Shown: piece by piece, positions 54,981 through 64,000 of the stretch
Position numbering within the stretch: the first letter of the stretch is position 1
How the letters are laid out: the number at the start of each line of letters is the position of its first letter
Source of the DNA: Riptortus pedestris
Lineage: Eukaryota > Arthropoda > Insecta > Hemiptera > Alydidae
NCBI GenBank assembly: GCA_019009955.1
Contig: CM032228.1
Location: 256,190,001 to 256,254,000, forward strand
Length of the DNA stretch: 64,000 nucleotides
Reading direction: 5' to 3'
The notes under the pieces: model-generated
The model's database searches: none
Told to the model about the DNA's origin: nothing
The model's input: only the letters and a program-made list of their open reading frames with translations
Program-made: the position numbers and the translations under genes

Positions 54981-57309
54981 ATATAATATATATATATATA
55001 TTTGAAAGCTTTATTTAAAAATAAAGATGAAGTACATTAACGGCTGAAATTGAGTCTTTGTTAGGGGTAGGTATAGAGGGTGAAATTGAGTCTTTGTGAT
55101 GGGTAGGTATAGAGGGTGAAATTGAGTCTTTGTTAGGGGTAGGTATAGAGTTTGAAATAGAGTCTTTGTTAGGGCGAGTTATAGAGGGTGAAATTGAGTC
55201 TTTGTTAGGGGGAGGTATAGAGGGTGAAAGTGAGTCGAGGTTAGGGGGAGGTATAGAGGGTGCAAGTGAGTCTTTGTTCGGGGGAGGTATAGAGGGTGAA
55301 ATTGAGTCTTTGTTAGGGGGAGGTATATAAGGGTGAAATTGAGTCTTTGTTAGGGGAGGTATAGAGGGTGAAATTGAGTCTTTGTTAGGGGGAGGTATAG
55401 AGGGTGAAATTGAGTCTTTGTTAGGGGGAGGTATAGAGGGTGAAATTGAGTCTTTGTTAGGGGTAGTATAGAGGGTGAAATTGAGTCTTTGTTAGGGGGA
55501 GGTATAGAGGGAGAAATTGAGTCTTTGTTAGGGGGAGGTATAGAGGGTGAAAGTGAGTCTTTGTTAGGGGGAGGTATAGAGGGTGAAATTGAGTCTTTGT
55601 TAGGGGGAGGTATAGAGGGTGAAATTGAGTCTTTGTTAGGGGGAGGTATAGAGGGTGAAATTGAGTCTTTGTTAGGGGGAGGTATAGAGGGTGAAATTGA
55701 GTCTTTGTTAGGGTGATGTATAGAGGGTGAAATTGAGTCTTTGTTAGGGGGAGGTATAGAGGGTGAAATTGAGTCTTTGTTAGGGGGAGGTATAGAGGGT
55801 GAAATTGAGTCTTTGTTAGGGGGAGGTATAGAGGGTGAAATTGAGTCTTTGTTAGTGGTAGGTATAGAGGGTGAAATTGAGTCTTTGTTAGGGGGAGGTA
55901 TAGAGGGTGAAATTGAGTCTTTGTTAGGGGGAGGTATAGAGGGTGAAATTGAGTCGTTGTTTGGCGTAGGTATAGAGGGTGAAATTGCGTCTTTGTTCGG
56001 GGGCGCTAGAGAGGTTGAAATTGAGTCTTTGTTAGGGGGAGGTATAGAGGGTGAAATTGAGTCTTTGTTAGGGGGAGGTATAGAGGGTGAAATTGAGTCT
56101 TTGTTAGGGGTAGGTATAGAGGGTGAAATTGAGTCTTTGTTAGGGGTAGGTATAGAGGGTGAAATTGAGTCTTTGTTAGGGGTAGGTATAGAGGGTGAAA
56201 TTGAGTCTTTGTTAGGGGTAGGTATAGAGGGTGAAATTGAGTCTTTGTTAGGGGTAGGTATAGAGGGTGAAATTGAGTCTTTGTTAGGAGTAGGTATAGA
56301 GGGTGAAATTGAGTCTTTGTTAGGGGTAGGTATAGAGGGTGAAATTGAGTCTTTGTTAGGGGTAGGTATAGAGGGTGAAATTGAGTCTTTGTTAGGGGTA
56401 GGTATAGAGGGTGAAATTGAGTCTTTGTTAGGGGGAGGTATAGAGGGTGAAATTGAGTCTTTGTTAGGGGTAGGTATAGAGGGTGAAATTGAGTCTTTGT
56501 TAGGGGTAGGTATAGAGGGTGAAATTGAGTCTTTGTTAGGAGTAGGTATAGAGGGTGAAATTGAGTCTTTGTTAGGCGTAGGTATAGAGGGTGAAATTGA
56601 GTCTTTGTTAGGGGGAGGTATAGAGGGTGAAATTGAGTCTTTGTTAGGGGTAGGTATAGAGGGTGAAATTGAGTCTTTGTTAGGGGTAGGTATAGAGGGT
56701 GAAATTGAGTCTTTGTTAGGGGGAGGTATAGAGGGTGAAATTGAGTCGATGTTAGGGGGAGGTATAGAGGGTGAAATTGAGTCTTTGTTAGGGGGAGGTA
56801 TAGAGGGTGAAATTGAGTCTTTGTTAGGGGTAGGTATAGAGGGTGAAATTGAGTCTTTGTTAGGGGTAGGTATAGAGGGTGAAATATCGAAAATTGGAAA
56901 TATCTCTGTTAATAAACATCGGATCAAACAATTGTATAGAGCCAATCTTATTACAAATTAAATTAACTATAAATATTATTTTACCGTTATTCTCTAGCTT
57001 CAATAATAACCGGGATATTTGTAGTTTTTAGTCTAAGGTAAGCCCCCACTTCTACTCACTCAGCATAAACAATACTCTTTAATATAATAAACTGCTTTAC
57101 TTAAAGCTTAAATACCAAATATTGTTTTCAAGAGCTCTTTATTTGAGAAATGAATGCAGATATGTTCTGTTGATTCGCCCTCGCCCCCTCCCATTTTATG
57201 TTCTAGGACTCCTAAAATTTGATTTATTGATAGGAATTATTCTGGTTCATTGTAAATTACAGTACTAGATATATTAAATAGTTTTTAATAAAATTATTAC
57301 GTTATATTC
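54786..57309 (-). mobile_element. Helentron-like (HINE) copy expanded by a minisatellite
   Basis: 3' palindrome TTAGCAGATTTCCTTTAAGG, long TA tract 54884-55003, then GCTTTATTTAAAAATAAAGATG and GAAGTACATTAACGGCTGAA, where the core turns into a 36-bp tandem array (55045-56884). It then resumes exactly with TATCGAAAATTGGAAATATC and the core to the long subterminal region. The remaining 5' part lies at 58240-58469 beyond a non-LTR insertion. Confidence 0.75.
55045..56884. repeat. 36-bp minisatellite, about 51 copies
   Basis: Unit: TTGAGTCTTTGTTAGGGG, GAGGTATAGAGGGTGAAA, with a common G/T variant (GGGGGAGG or GGGGTAGG). As 36 is a multiple of three and the unit lacks stops in several frames, it gives open frames of 406 codons (plus) and about 531 codons (minus; repeats of PSIPTPNKDSIS). 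No start context, splice sites or non-repeat sequence supports translation. Confidence 0.97.
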
Positions 57310-58239
57310 ATATATATATTATATTTTTCTTTGCACATTACCCATGCACAAAGGGCGTTTATTTGCTACATGTACCATACAGTATGTTACATGTATGTTC
57401 ATAATATATCGTTTTTTGTGTACAAGAAATGTTCATAAATTTGTTCTTGAAGTTAATAAAAAAAATAAATTAAAAAGAAAAGAAAAAAAATAAACACAAA
57501 AGAAAAAAAATAAACAAAAAAGAAAAAAAAATGAAAATAATGATAAATAACGTACATAATGAAAGAACAATTTAAGTGATGAAAAATTAGTACGCATAAT
57601 AAGAAAAATCGAAACAATCAAATAACATGTTAATTTCACTTCATTAAGAAAGTTATGCCACTCATTCTATTGCATAATTCTTGATGTAGGCGTTAAAAAG
57701 AAAAAAAAATGGAAGGAAGGCTTAAATTATTATTCTTTAAGTAAGATGTTTAAGATGTCCGCTGTTGCTATTAATGTTTTAGAAAAATGCCTAAATACTA
57801 ATGGGTATTTTTTAAACAAATTCTTTAGATTTATTGGCCACTGCTCATTGTTTTTGAGAAGTGTTTGTTGGAGTGTGTTTCGTAAGGTGTTCTATAGTCT
57901 GTTCACTCGTTCTGTCACAGGGGCAATTTTCGTCATTTAGTATTTTGAATCTATGTAAATAAGATTTAGTAGTTCTGTGTCCAGTGAGTACTTGTGTCGA
58001 GTAAAAGTTAGTATCAGTACAGGTGTTGAGGTATTCCTCAATATTTGGGATGAATGTTTTTAAATTCTTGCCTTTCTCTGTTTTGTCCCATCGCGCCTGC
58101 CACTGTTTTATTGTGTCCGTGCGTAACGTGTATTGTAGACTTTGTTTTTTTTATGTTGGAGTATGTTATGGGAATGTTTTGGTCCTTGGATGCATTTTTT
58201 GCAATTTTGGCAACTAATTCGTTTTCGTAAATAAAATTA
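57310..58239 (-). pseudogene. Non-LTR retrotransposon 3' end relic
   Basis: Minus strand near 58010-57870: VLTGHRTTKSYLHRFKI and NDENCPCDRTSEQTIE, the segment after RNase H with C-P-C, as in the copies at 35.0 and 44.1 kb. Before it are frames with WARWDKTEKGKN-type sequence, and after it an A-rich 3' UTR with TGCATGGGTAATGTGC. It interrupts the Helentron-like copy around it (the flanks rejoin at TATATTC/TATCTGTACTTG). Confidence 0.65.
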
Positions 58240-58469
58240 TATATATCTGTACTTGTTTTTCTTTCCTGTGAAGAATATTTCTATCTATCTGTTTAGCTCT
58301 GAGAGGTGGCAGACCTGTTTTTTTTTCTTACAAGTCAGACGCTTTCCGTTGGGAGGTTATTAAAAATGGCTGAATGATTCTTCATTATCTTTTGTGTTAA
58401 TTCACTTAAAATTAAAACTTCACGAGTGATATTTGCTTAGTTTACGCATCCCCCTGCGTGACGGACTTT
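58240..58469 (-). mobile_element. Helentron-like (HINE) 5' part, end of split copy
   Basis: TGTACTTGTTTTTCTTTCCTG through AAAACTTCACGAGTGATATTTG and GCATCCCCCTGCGTGACGGAC. It completes the element starting at 54786, which in total spans about 3.7 kb including its insertions. Confidence 0.7.
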
Positions 58470-58565
58470 CGCTTATATGAGCATACTCAGAGCCTAATTG
58501 TATTTACTACTATCCTAGCCAGTAATTGAATCCTTCTATGAGTTCATATTCTATAATCTTTACAG

Positions 58566-58640
58566 GCAAAGTGGTTACCAGAGATTGTTTGGAGTCCAGC
58601 CGCCAGTCGAATACACACCATTCAACATTCCCAGCAACCA
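58566..58640 (+). CDS. Secreted Pro/Tyr-rich peptide gene, exon 5
   Basis: A 75-nt exon between ATCTTTACAG and GTGAGT, phase 2 at both ends. The first base completes a Gly codon; then QSGYQRLFGVQPPVEYTPFN and IPSN follow, and CA remains for a split Gln or His codon. It is open in this frame and compositionally continuous with exon 4 (Pro, Tyr, Phe, Gln). LFGVQPPVEYTPF parallels LYQGVPQVPFAP of exon 4. The preceding 90 bases look unique. The exon keeps the 2-2 phase pattern of the gene, so each unit can be duplicated or skipped without a frameshift. Confidence 0.65.
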
Positions 58641-58691
58641 GTGAGTACTTGACACATCAATGAATCTCCTTAAATCTATTTAGCATCGATA

Positions 58692-59225
58692 GAAAAGTCC
58701 TTCACGGAGGGACTGCGTTAACTAAGCAGATTTCCCAAGTGCGTTTGGTATTTGCATTTATCTCAAGATCATTTGAATACTAAAGGCTTAAAATTAAGTG
58801 TCTCGTAATATAGCAGTAGGAGGGGAGGGGGGGGTCCACGTGATGTTTTACAATAGAGAAATTTCACGAGAGCCGAGCAGTTTAGGAAACGGCCGAACTA
58901 GCCGAAACGGCGGGAAAGTCACTCTCGTCCGTTAGCCGCCCACATTTAATAGAAATGCAAATATCTCGGTTAATATTCAAGATAGGCAATAAATGTATGA
59001 AAAAATATTTATAGTAAATGTAATTTGCAACAAGATTGATTCCGTACAATTTTTCGATCCGACGTATAGTAACGGAAATATTTCGAATTTTCGAAAATCC
59101 TCTCCTCTTACTGGTCCGATTTCAACTGTTAACGAACTTGATTTTTATTTTTACATAAAACTGCTAAATGTGGAGTTTGGTAACGATCAAACAAAAATTG
59201 TGACTGCTAGAGCGATAACAGACAA

Positions 59226-59275
<50 letters not shown>
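58692..59275 (+). mobile_element. Helentron-like (HINE) left part, split by Helitrons
   Basis: AAAAGTCCTTCACGGAGGGAC start, inverted-repeat block AAGCAGATTTCCC, core, AGAGCGATAACAGACAAATA and the TA tract. The 3' segment appears only at 62275, after two Helitrons. Confidence 0.7.
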
Positions 59276-59283
<8 letters not shown>

Positions 59284-60250
59284 GTAACCTCTGTCTGTAC
59301 ATTGATTTTTTCGCGAATTTTCACGATAACTTTTCGATTCACATATCATAGACACCATAACTGCATTTTGTTTCTTTCGTGTGTTTGTTTGTTACCTTTT
59401 CACACATAAACGGCTGAACCGAATTTTATGAAACTTGGTATGTATATTACTACTAATCCAACTTAGACTTTAGGCTATATTAATATCCTCTGAGACAAAC
59501 AGGAGTTGGGGTTATAAGGAAGCCTGAAATTAAAAATAGCGATATTTCGTTTCCTATTGGGTTTTCGGCAAATATGAACATTAAAAAAGTTGTTTATTTT
59601 GTTATTTAGAGTAACTTTTGTTATATACATTTTTTTCGTATACTGAATTATAAACGAGATATACGCTAAAACCTATAGCGGAAGTGAACAATTTTATTTG
59701 GAAAAAAGACCCAACCGAAAAAAATAAAACACGGTATGTGTATTAGCATTAACGCTTTCATTATAATAAGCCATACCAACATTTCTAGGGACGGGCAGGG
59801 GTGGGGGTTGTAAGGGAGGCCTGAATTGAAAATAGCGGTATTTTGTTTTCTATTCGTTTTTCGGCAAATATGAACATAACAAAAGCTGTTTATTTTGTTA
59901 TTTAGAGTAACTTTTGTGATATTCAATTTTGTCTTTTAACAATGTATACACGAGATATACACTATAAACTAAAGCGGGAGTCAACTATTTTATTGGGCGC
60001 TAACGATTGAACCGAACTTAACAAAACACGGTATGTCAATTAGCATTGATTCTTCCATAATTATAAGCTATGTTAAAATGTTTAGGTTAGAACGGGAGTG
60101 GGCGTATAAGGGAGGCCTGAAATAAAAATTCGCGATATTTCATTGTCTATTTGTTGTTCGACAAACATCCACATAACAAAAGTTGTTTACTTTGTTATTT
60201 AGAGTAACTTTTGTGTGTAATCACTTTTGTCGTAAAATGTAGTAAACACA
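59276..60250 (+). mobile_element. Helitron 5' part
   Basis: AAAATTGTAACCTCTGTCTG start out of a TA tract, and a clean interior (CGGCTGAACCGAATTTTATG, TATAGCGGAAGTGAACAATT) to about 60250, where unique-looking sequence begins. Confidence 0.7.
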
Positions 60251-60332
60251 GGATATATAAAAATTAAACGTTAATGGTAATGTCATTATGACAAAAAACA
60301 ATATGTGTTTAAACTCGATATGATATTTTCAG

Positions 60333-60363
60333 GGTACCACTATTATTTAATTTTATCCGGTAG
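60333..60363 (+). CDS. Candidate terminal exon of the secreted-peptide gene
   Basis: After a plausible acceptor (ATGATATTTTCAG) the G completes the split codon of exon 5 as Gln, and the frame reads VPLLFNFIR then TAG (60361-60363). This would give a product of about 92 residues including the leader. An AATAAA at 60620-60625 with a GT-rich stretch after it could be the polyadenylation signal. The evidence is weak: ten codons and a stop will often fit by chance, and the segment lies between two Helitron pieces. An alternative acceptor at 62954 (CCTCTCTAG, then G TAA) would end the protein at once, and the gene may also continue beyond the window. Confidence 0.3.
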
Positions 60364-60800
60364 ATAAATTATATAATAATGTTTTGCATCAATAATATAA
60401 ATAGAAGAATGTTGAGAAGTCTCATGCGGTAGCGGAAGATGACGGGAGCCTTACCAGTTAATTGAGTTTACTTATTTCCCGTCTGGCATTTCTGGAAGCG
60501 ATTTCCAGTGAGATTCACTATTACAAATATAATCTTACGTGCAAAACTTTTCCTATACTATGTGAGCTCGGATTGGCTTTTGAATGGAAATAAGTTCATT
60601 ATAGATGATATTTAATTGTAATAAATGCTACCAATGATTATGGTTTGAATTATTGAAAAACGGTGAGTCAAAAAATGTAGAGGGATAGATTAGAAACACA
60701 TTTTCATTTATCCTGCAAAAATTAAATTTCTATTCTATTAATCCCCAAAAGTTACCCTTCAGGATTGGCTATTTCGGAAAATCATTACGTCGTGGAGGTA
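60364..60800. other. Unique-looking sequence, possible 3' UTR
   Basis: Mostly free of known repeat blocks. 60660-60760 resembles 38440-38550 (CATTTTCATTTATTC and AATTTC TATTC-type words), so another low-copy repeat may be present. AATAAA at 60620. Confidence 0.3.
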
Positions 60801-61193
60801 GTGTAATTACACATAAAAAAAGTTGTTTACTTTGTTATTAAGATTAACTATTGTTTTATAAATTTCTCCAGGAACAATGTGTGGAGCAAGTAATTTGTGT
60901 AGAAATATTGATATGCTCAACCATTCATTCCAATTTGAACTTTGAGGTATCTCCCTTGGAAAAATTAATTCAAATCTTTGTCAATATTTCGTCCTTAATA
61001 ACTGAAATCTATGCATAATGCACAGGAGACGGTGATTATGACAATTTGGAGGACAGTGAAGACTTCCATAAAAAATTAATTTTATTATTAACAAATGCTA
61101 ACACCGGGTGTTAACCCTAAACACTGGGACGGGTAAATGTCAAAATATTGTGCAAAGTAAAGCCTTCACGGGCGAAGCCGGGTATCTGAGCTA

Positions 61194-61194
<1 letters not shown>
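60801..61194 (+). mobile_element. Helitron 3' part
   Basis: AAAAGTTGTTTACTTTGTTA through CACTGGGACGGGTAAATGTC and ACGGGCGAAGCCGGGTATCT, with GAGCTAG ending at 61194, then a long TA tract. Confidence 0.7.
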
Positions 61195-61249
<55 letters not shown>

Positions 61250-61258
<9 letters not shown>

Positions 61259-62270
61259 TCTGTCTGTACATTGATTTTTTTCGCGAAATTGCACGATAAC
61301 TTTTCGTTTCACATGTCATAGACACCATAACTGCATTTTGTTTCTTTGGTGTCTGTTTGTGTTTGTTTATTTGTTTGTTACCTTTTCATGCATAAACGGC
61401 TGAACCGAATTTTATGAAACTTAGTATGTATATTACTACTAACCCAACTTAGACTTTAGGCTATATTCAAATTCTCTGAGACGAACAGGAGTGGGGGTTA
61501 TAAGGGAGGCCTGAAATTAAAAATAGCGATATTTTGTTTCCTATAGGGTTTTCAGCAAATATGAACATAACAAAAGTTGTTCATTTTGTTATTTAGAGTA
61601 ACTATTGTTATATGCACATTTGCTGTATACGGAAGTATAAATGAGTTATACGCTAAAAACTATAGCGGAAGTCCACAATTTTACTTGGCACAAAAGACTC
61701 AACCGAACTAAACCAAACTTGGTATGTCAATTAGTATTAACGACTTTCTCATAATAAGCCATACTAACATTTCTAGGGACGGGCAGGAGTGGGGGTTATA
61801 AGGGAGGCCTGAAACTAAAAATAGCGATATTTCGTTGCTTATTGCTTTTTCAGCAAATATGTACATGACAAAAGTTGTTTATTTTGTTATTTAGAGAAAC
61901 TTTTTTTATATACACTATCGTCGTATACCGAAGTATAAAGGCGTTATACGCTAAACATTATAGCGGGAGACAACAATTTTATTTGGCACAAAAGACTCAA
62001 CCGAACTAAACCAAACTTGGTATGTGAATTAGTACTATTACCTTCCTTATAATAAGCCATACTAACATTTCTAGGGACAGGCAAGAGTGGGGGTTATGAG
62101 GGAGGCCTGAATTTACAAATTTTTTTATTAACAAATCCACAGAAACGACGGGCCCTAAACACTGGGACGGGTAAATGTTAAAATATTGTGTAAAGGAAAG
62201 CCTTGCCAAAAAAATACAATCACCATTCAGCCTCAAATCAATTCCCGGGCGAAGCCGGGTATCTCAGCTA

Positions 62271-62271
<1 letters not shown>
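61250..62271 (+). mobile_element. Helitron near full length
   Basis: Starts AAACCTCTGTCTGTACATTG out of TA repeats and ends CCCGGGCGAAGCCGGG hairpin, TATCTCAG, CTAG (62268-62271), followed by TA repeats. Non-coding. A cleaner copy than those at 5.3-7.6 kb. Confidence 0.75.
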
Positions 62272-62337
<66 letters not shown>

Positions 62338-62466
62338 CACAGTTTTGAACAGACCTCATTTTCGTCATCTTCTATTTAGGATCGATGGACATTTGTAGAA
62401 AAATTTCGAAAATTCCGTCATGAGTACATCTTCAATAGCTGATTTCCCTTAAGGGAAATCTGCAAA
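62272..62466 (+). mobile_element. Helentron-like (HINE) right part
   Basis: TA tract and CACACACA, CAGTTTTGAACAGACCTC, and the 3' end GATTTCCCTTAAGGGAAATC followed by TGCAAA. Pairs with 58692-59275 as the two halves of one element, if no rearrangement intervened. Confidence 0.7.
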
Positions 62467-62659
62467 AATGCAAATATCTTGGTTAATAACCGAGATAAAG
62501 AAAATACGTTAGATAACCACTAATTATAGAGCATTACATTTGTAATAATATTGGTTCTTATTAACTAACATTGCGACCACTAAAACGTTAACGTATAGCG
62601 TATTGCTCTGCTTGAATGTTTGTGCAGTTGTGTCCCAGCCTAAATTTATGTATCTCTGT

Positions 62660-62697
<38 letters not shown>

Positions 62698-62800
62698 TTT
62701 TGAAAGGACCTCATTTTCGACATCTCCTGGGCAGGATCGAGGGACATTTAAGAAAATGTTTCGAAAATCGGGTTCTGAGGGCTACCTCTATAGTGTATCC
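62467..62800 (+). mobile_element. Helentron-like (HINE) diverged copy
   Basis: AAATATCTTGGTTAATAACC, CTAAAACGTTAACG, TA tract 62662-62693 and GTTTTGAAAGGACCTC. The 3' palindrome is not recognisable. Confidence 0.55.
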
Positions 62801-63285
62801 CTTAGACCCCCCTAGACAAAAATATTCTTTAATAGTTTTATACTTTAGAGCTATATTGCATCACTGATATATATTTCTATCATCAAGTTAAAATGTTTAT
62901 TGTTGATGAGAATGGTGTTAAAGAATAGATTGAAGTTTAATACATTCCTCTCTAGGTAATATTTAGAGATTCTGTTCAACCAAATACGAGCAGTTTAAGA
63001 GGCGCATGATACATTTTTTACTTGATAGTGATCCAAGGCGAAGACAGAAAAAATATAATTTATATTAATAATAGTTATATCTTGTATAATATTAAATATT
63101 TCTTTATACCTATTACATTTTGATAGAAAGCATTCTAATTTTCTTTAAATATATACACGTTAAAAAGTAAATGCTAATAATTAACAAAACTTTTTATTTA
63201 TTTATTAATATTAAATAAACGCCCAGTAACACAACGTAAAAAAAATAGTAACTCTGGGGAGATTCGATCCCGAGATCCTCTGGTT
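62801..63285. other. Unassigned AT-rich sequence
   Basis: No exon supported. A minus-strand B-box-like word (GGATCGAATC, complement of 63256-63265) near a Helentron-like boundary may mark a SINE scrap. Confidence 0.3.
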
Positions 63286-63287
63286 AG

Positions 63288-64000
63288 AAAAAGTCCGTCA
63301 CGCAGGTGCTGCGTCAACTATGCAGATTTCCTATGTGAAATTTTACAATAGAGAAATCTGCATACTGCTAATACAACACCACCCTGAGTAAATACAAACG
63401 ATAATGAGAAATCTTTCAGTTAATTTTAATAAACTCCCAACTGAAACGGCTTCTAGATTGTAAGAATAATTTATATTTTAATAACTCAAATCTTAGTAGT
63501 CAAGAACTAAGAAAGGGGGACGGATGAACAGAACGTATTTGCATAAATCTCACAAAGTAACGAAGGTACGGTAAGGTTAGAAACGAAGCTTCCACCAGAG
63601 CCGAACAATGACATAAACGGCCGAACTAACTCGAACAATACCCGACAACATGTCCCACAGACTTCATAAAAATGCAAATATCTTAATATTAATAATTCAA
63701 GATAGAGTTTAATGTTAATATTCAAGATAGAGAATAAATGTATATAACAATATTTATAGTAAATTCAAATTGCAAATAAGATTGGTCCTGAACAATTTTC
63801 TGATCCGATGCATAATAACGGAGATATTTCGAATTTTCGAAAATCCCCCCTCTAAACCCCTCTGGTCCGATTTCAGCCATTAACGAACTTGATCTGTCTT
63901 TTTACATAAAACGTTTAAATATCGAGTTTCGTAACGATCAAACAAACATTGCGACCGCTAGAGCGTTAAAAGACAAATATATCTATCTATCTATCAATCT
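63288..64000 (+). mobile_element. Helentron-like (HINE) copy running off the window
   Basis: AAAAAGTCCGTCACGCAGGTGC start, inverted-repeat block, a long subterminal, core ending in GCTAGAGCGTTAAAAGAC and the beginning of the microsatellite (ATATCTATCTATC) at the window edge. Confidence 0.75.

Noticed and set aside
55350..56945. 531-codon minus-strand open frame (PSIPTPNKDSIS repeats)
   Set aside because: It is the antisense reading of a 36-bp tandem repeat within a transposon; a plus-strand frame of 406 codons exists for the same reason. No start context, splicing or unique sequence supports it.

Overview
This window is intergenic and intronic DNA from a repeat-rich, AT-rich animal genome. 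An arthropod is most likely: one exon matches the EcKinase/CHK-like family, which is greatly expanded in insects and also found in crustaceans, and the transposon mix fits. There are no bacterial features. Nearly all long open frames here are tandem repeats or transposon relics; the host genes are small spliced exons, which I found by reading splice sites and phase.

Host genes. (1) Plus strand, about 37.07-60.4 kb: a secreted-peptide gene with a TATA box, an initiator-like site, a two-exon signal peptide and three more micro-exons of 42, 63 and 75 nt. All are joined by phase-2 introns and stay in one open frame. A weaker terminal-exon candidate lies near 60.3 kb. The mature peptide would be rich in Pro and Tyr. 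About 250 coding bases are spread over roughly 23 kb. (2) Minus strand, 13377-13491: a well-formed signal-peptide exon of a second secreted protein whose other exons I could not find. (3) Minus strand, 25083-25367: a phase 0-0 exon of an EcKinase-like protein.

The rest is mobile DNA in layers. The dominant family (more than 30 copies or pieces) has Helentron/HINE-type structure: a 5' end near GTCCGTCACGCAGGGGC, an asymmetric inverted repeat (AGCAGATTTCCC / GGGAAATCTGCT), a core carrying a (TA)n microsatellite, and a 3' palindrome GATTTCCCTTAAGGGAAATC followed by TGCTAA. A second family is a canonical Helitron (TC start, GC-rich hairpin, CTAG end). At about 1.5-2.7, 5.3-7.6 and 59.3-62.3 kb these Helitrons sit in the (TA)n tract of the first family. 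Other relics are 3' ends of RNase H-bearing non-LTR retrotransposons, a Ty3/gypsy internal region with a possible envelope-like segment, an unrelated LTR with primer-binding site, a Penelope-like GIY-YIG fragment with a hammerhead-like motif, hAT and mariner transposase C-termini, a hAT-type MITE with an 8-bp target duplication, and tRNA-like SINEs.

Tandem arrays: 25-bp units (0.8-1.2 kb), a C-rich tract ending in a strict 16-bp period (21.25-21.76 kb), about 81 copies of a 58-bp unit just after exon 3 of the secreted-peptide gene (45.0-49.7 kb), and about 51 copies of a 36-bp unit that arose inside a Helentron-like element (55.0-56.9 kb).

All family names come from reading motifs by eye; no search was run.
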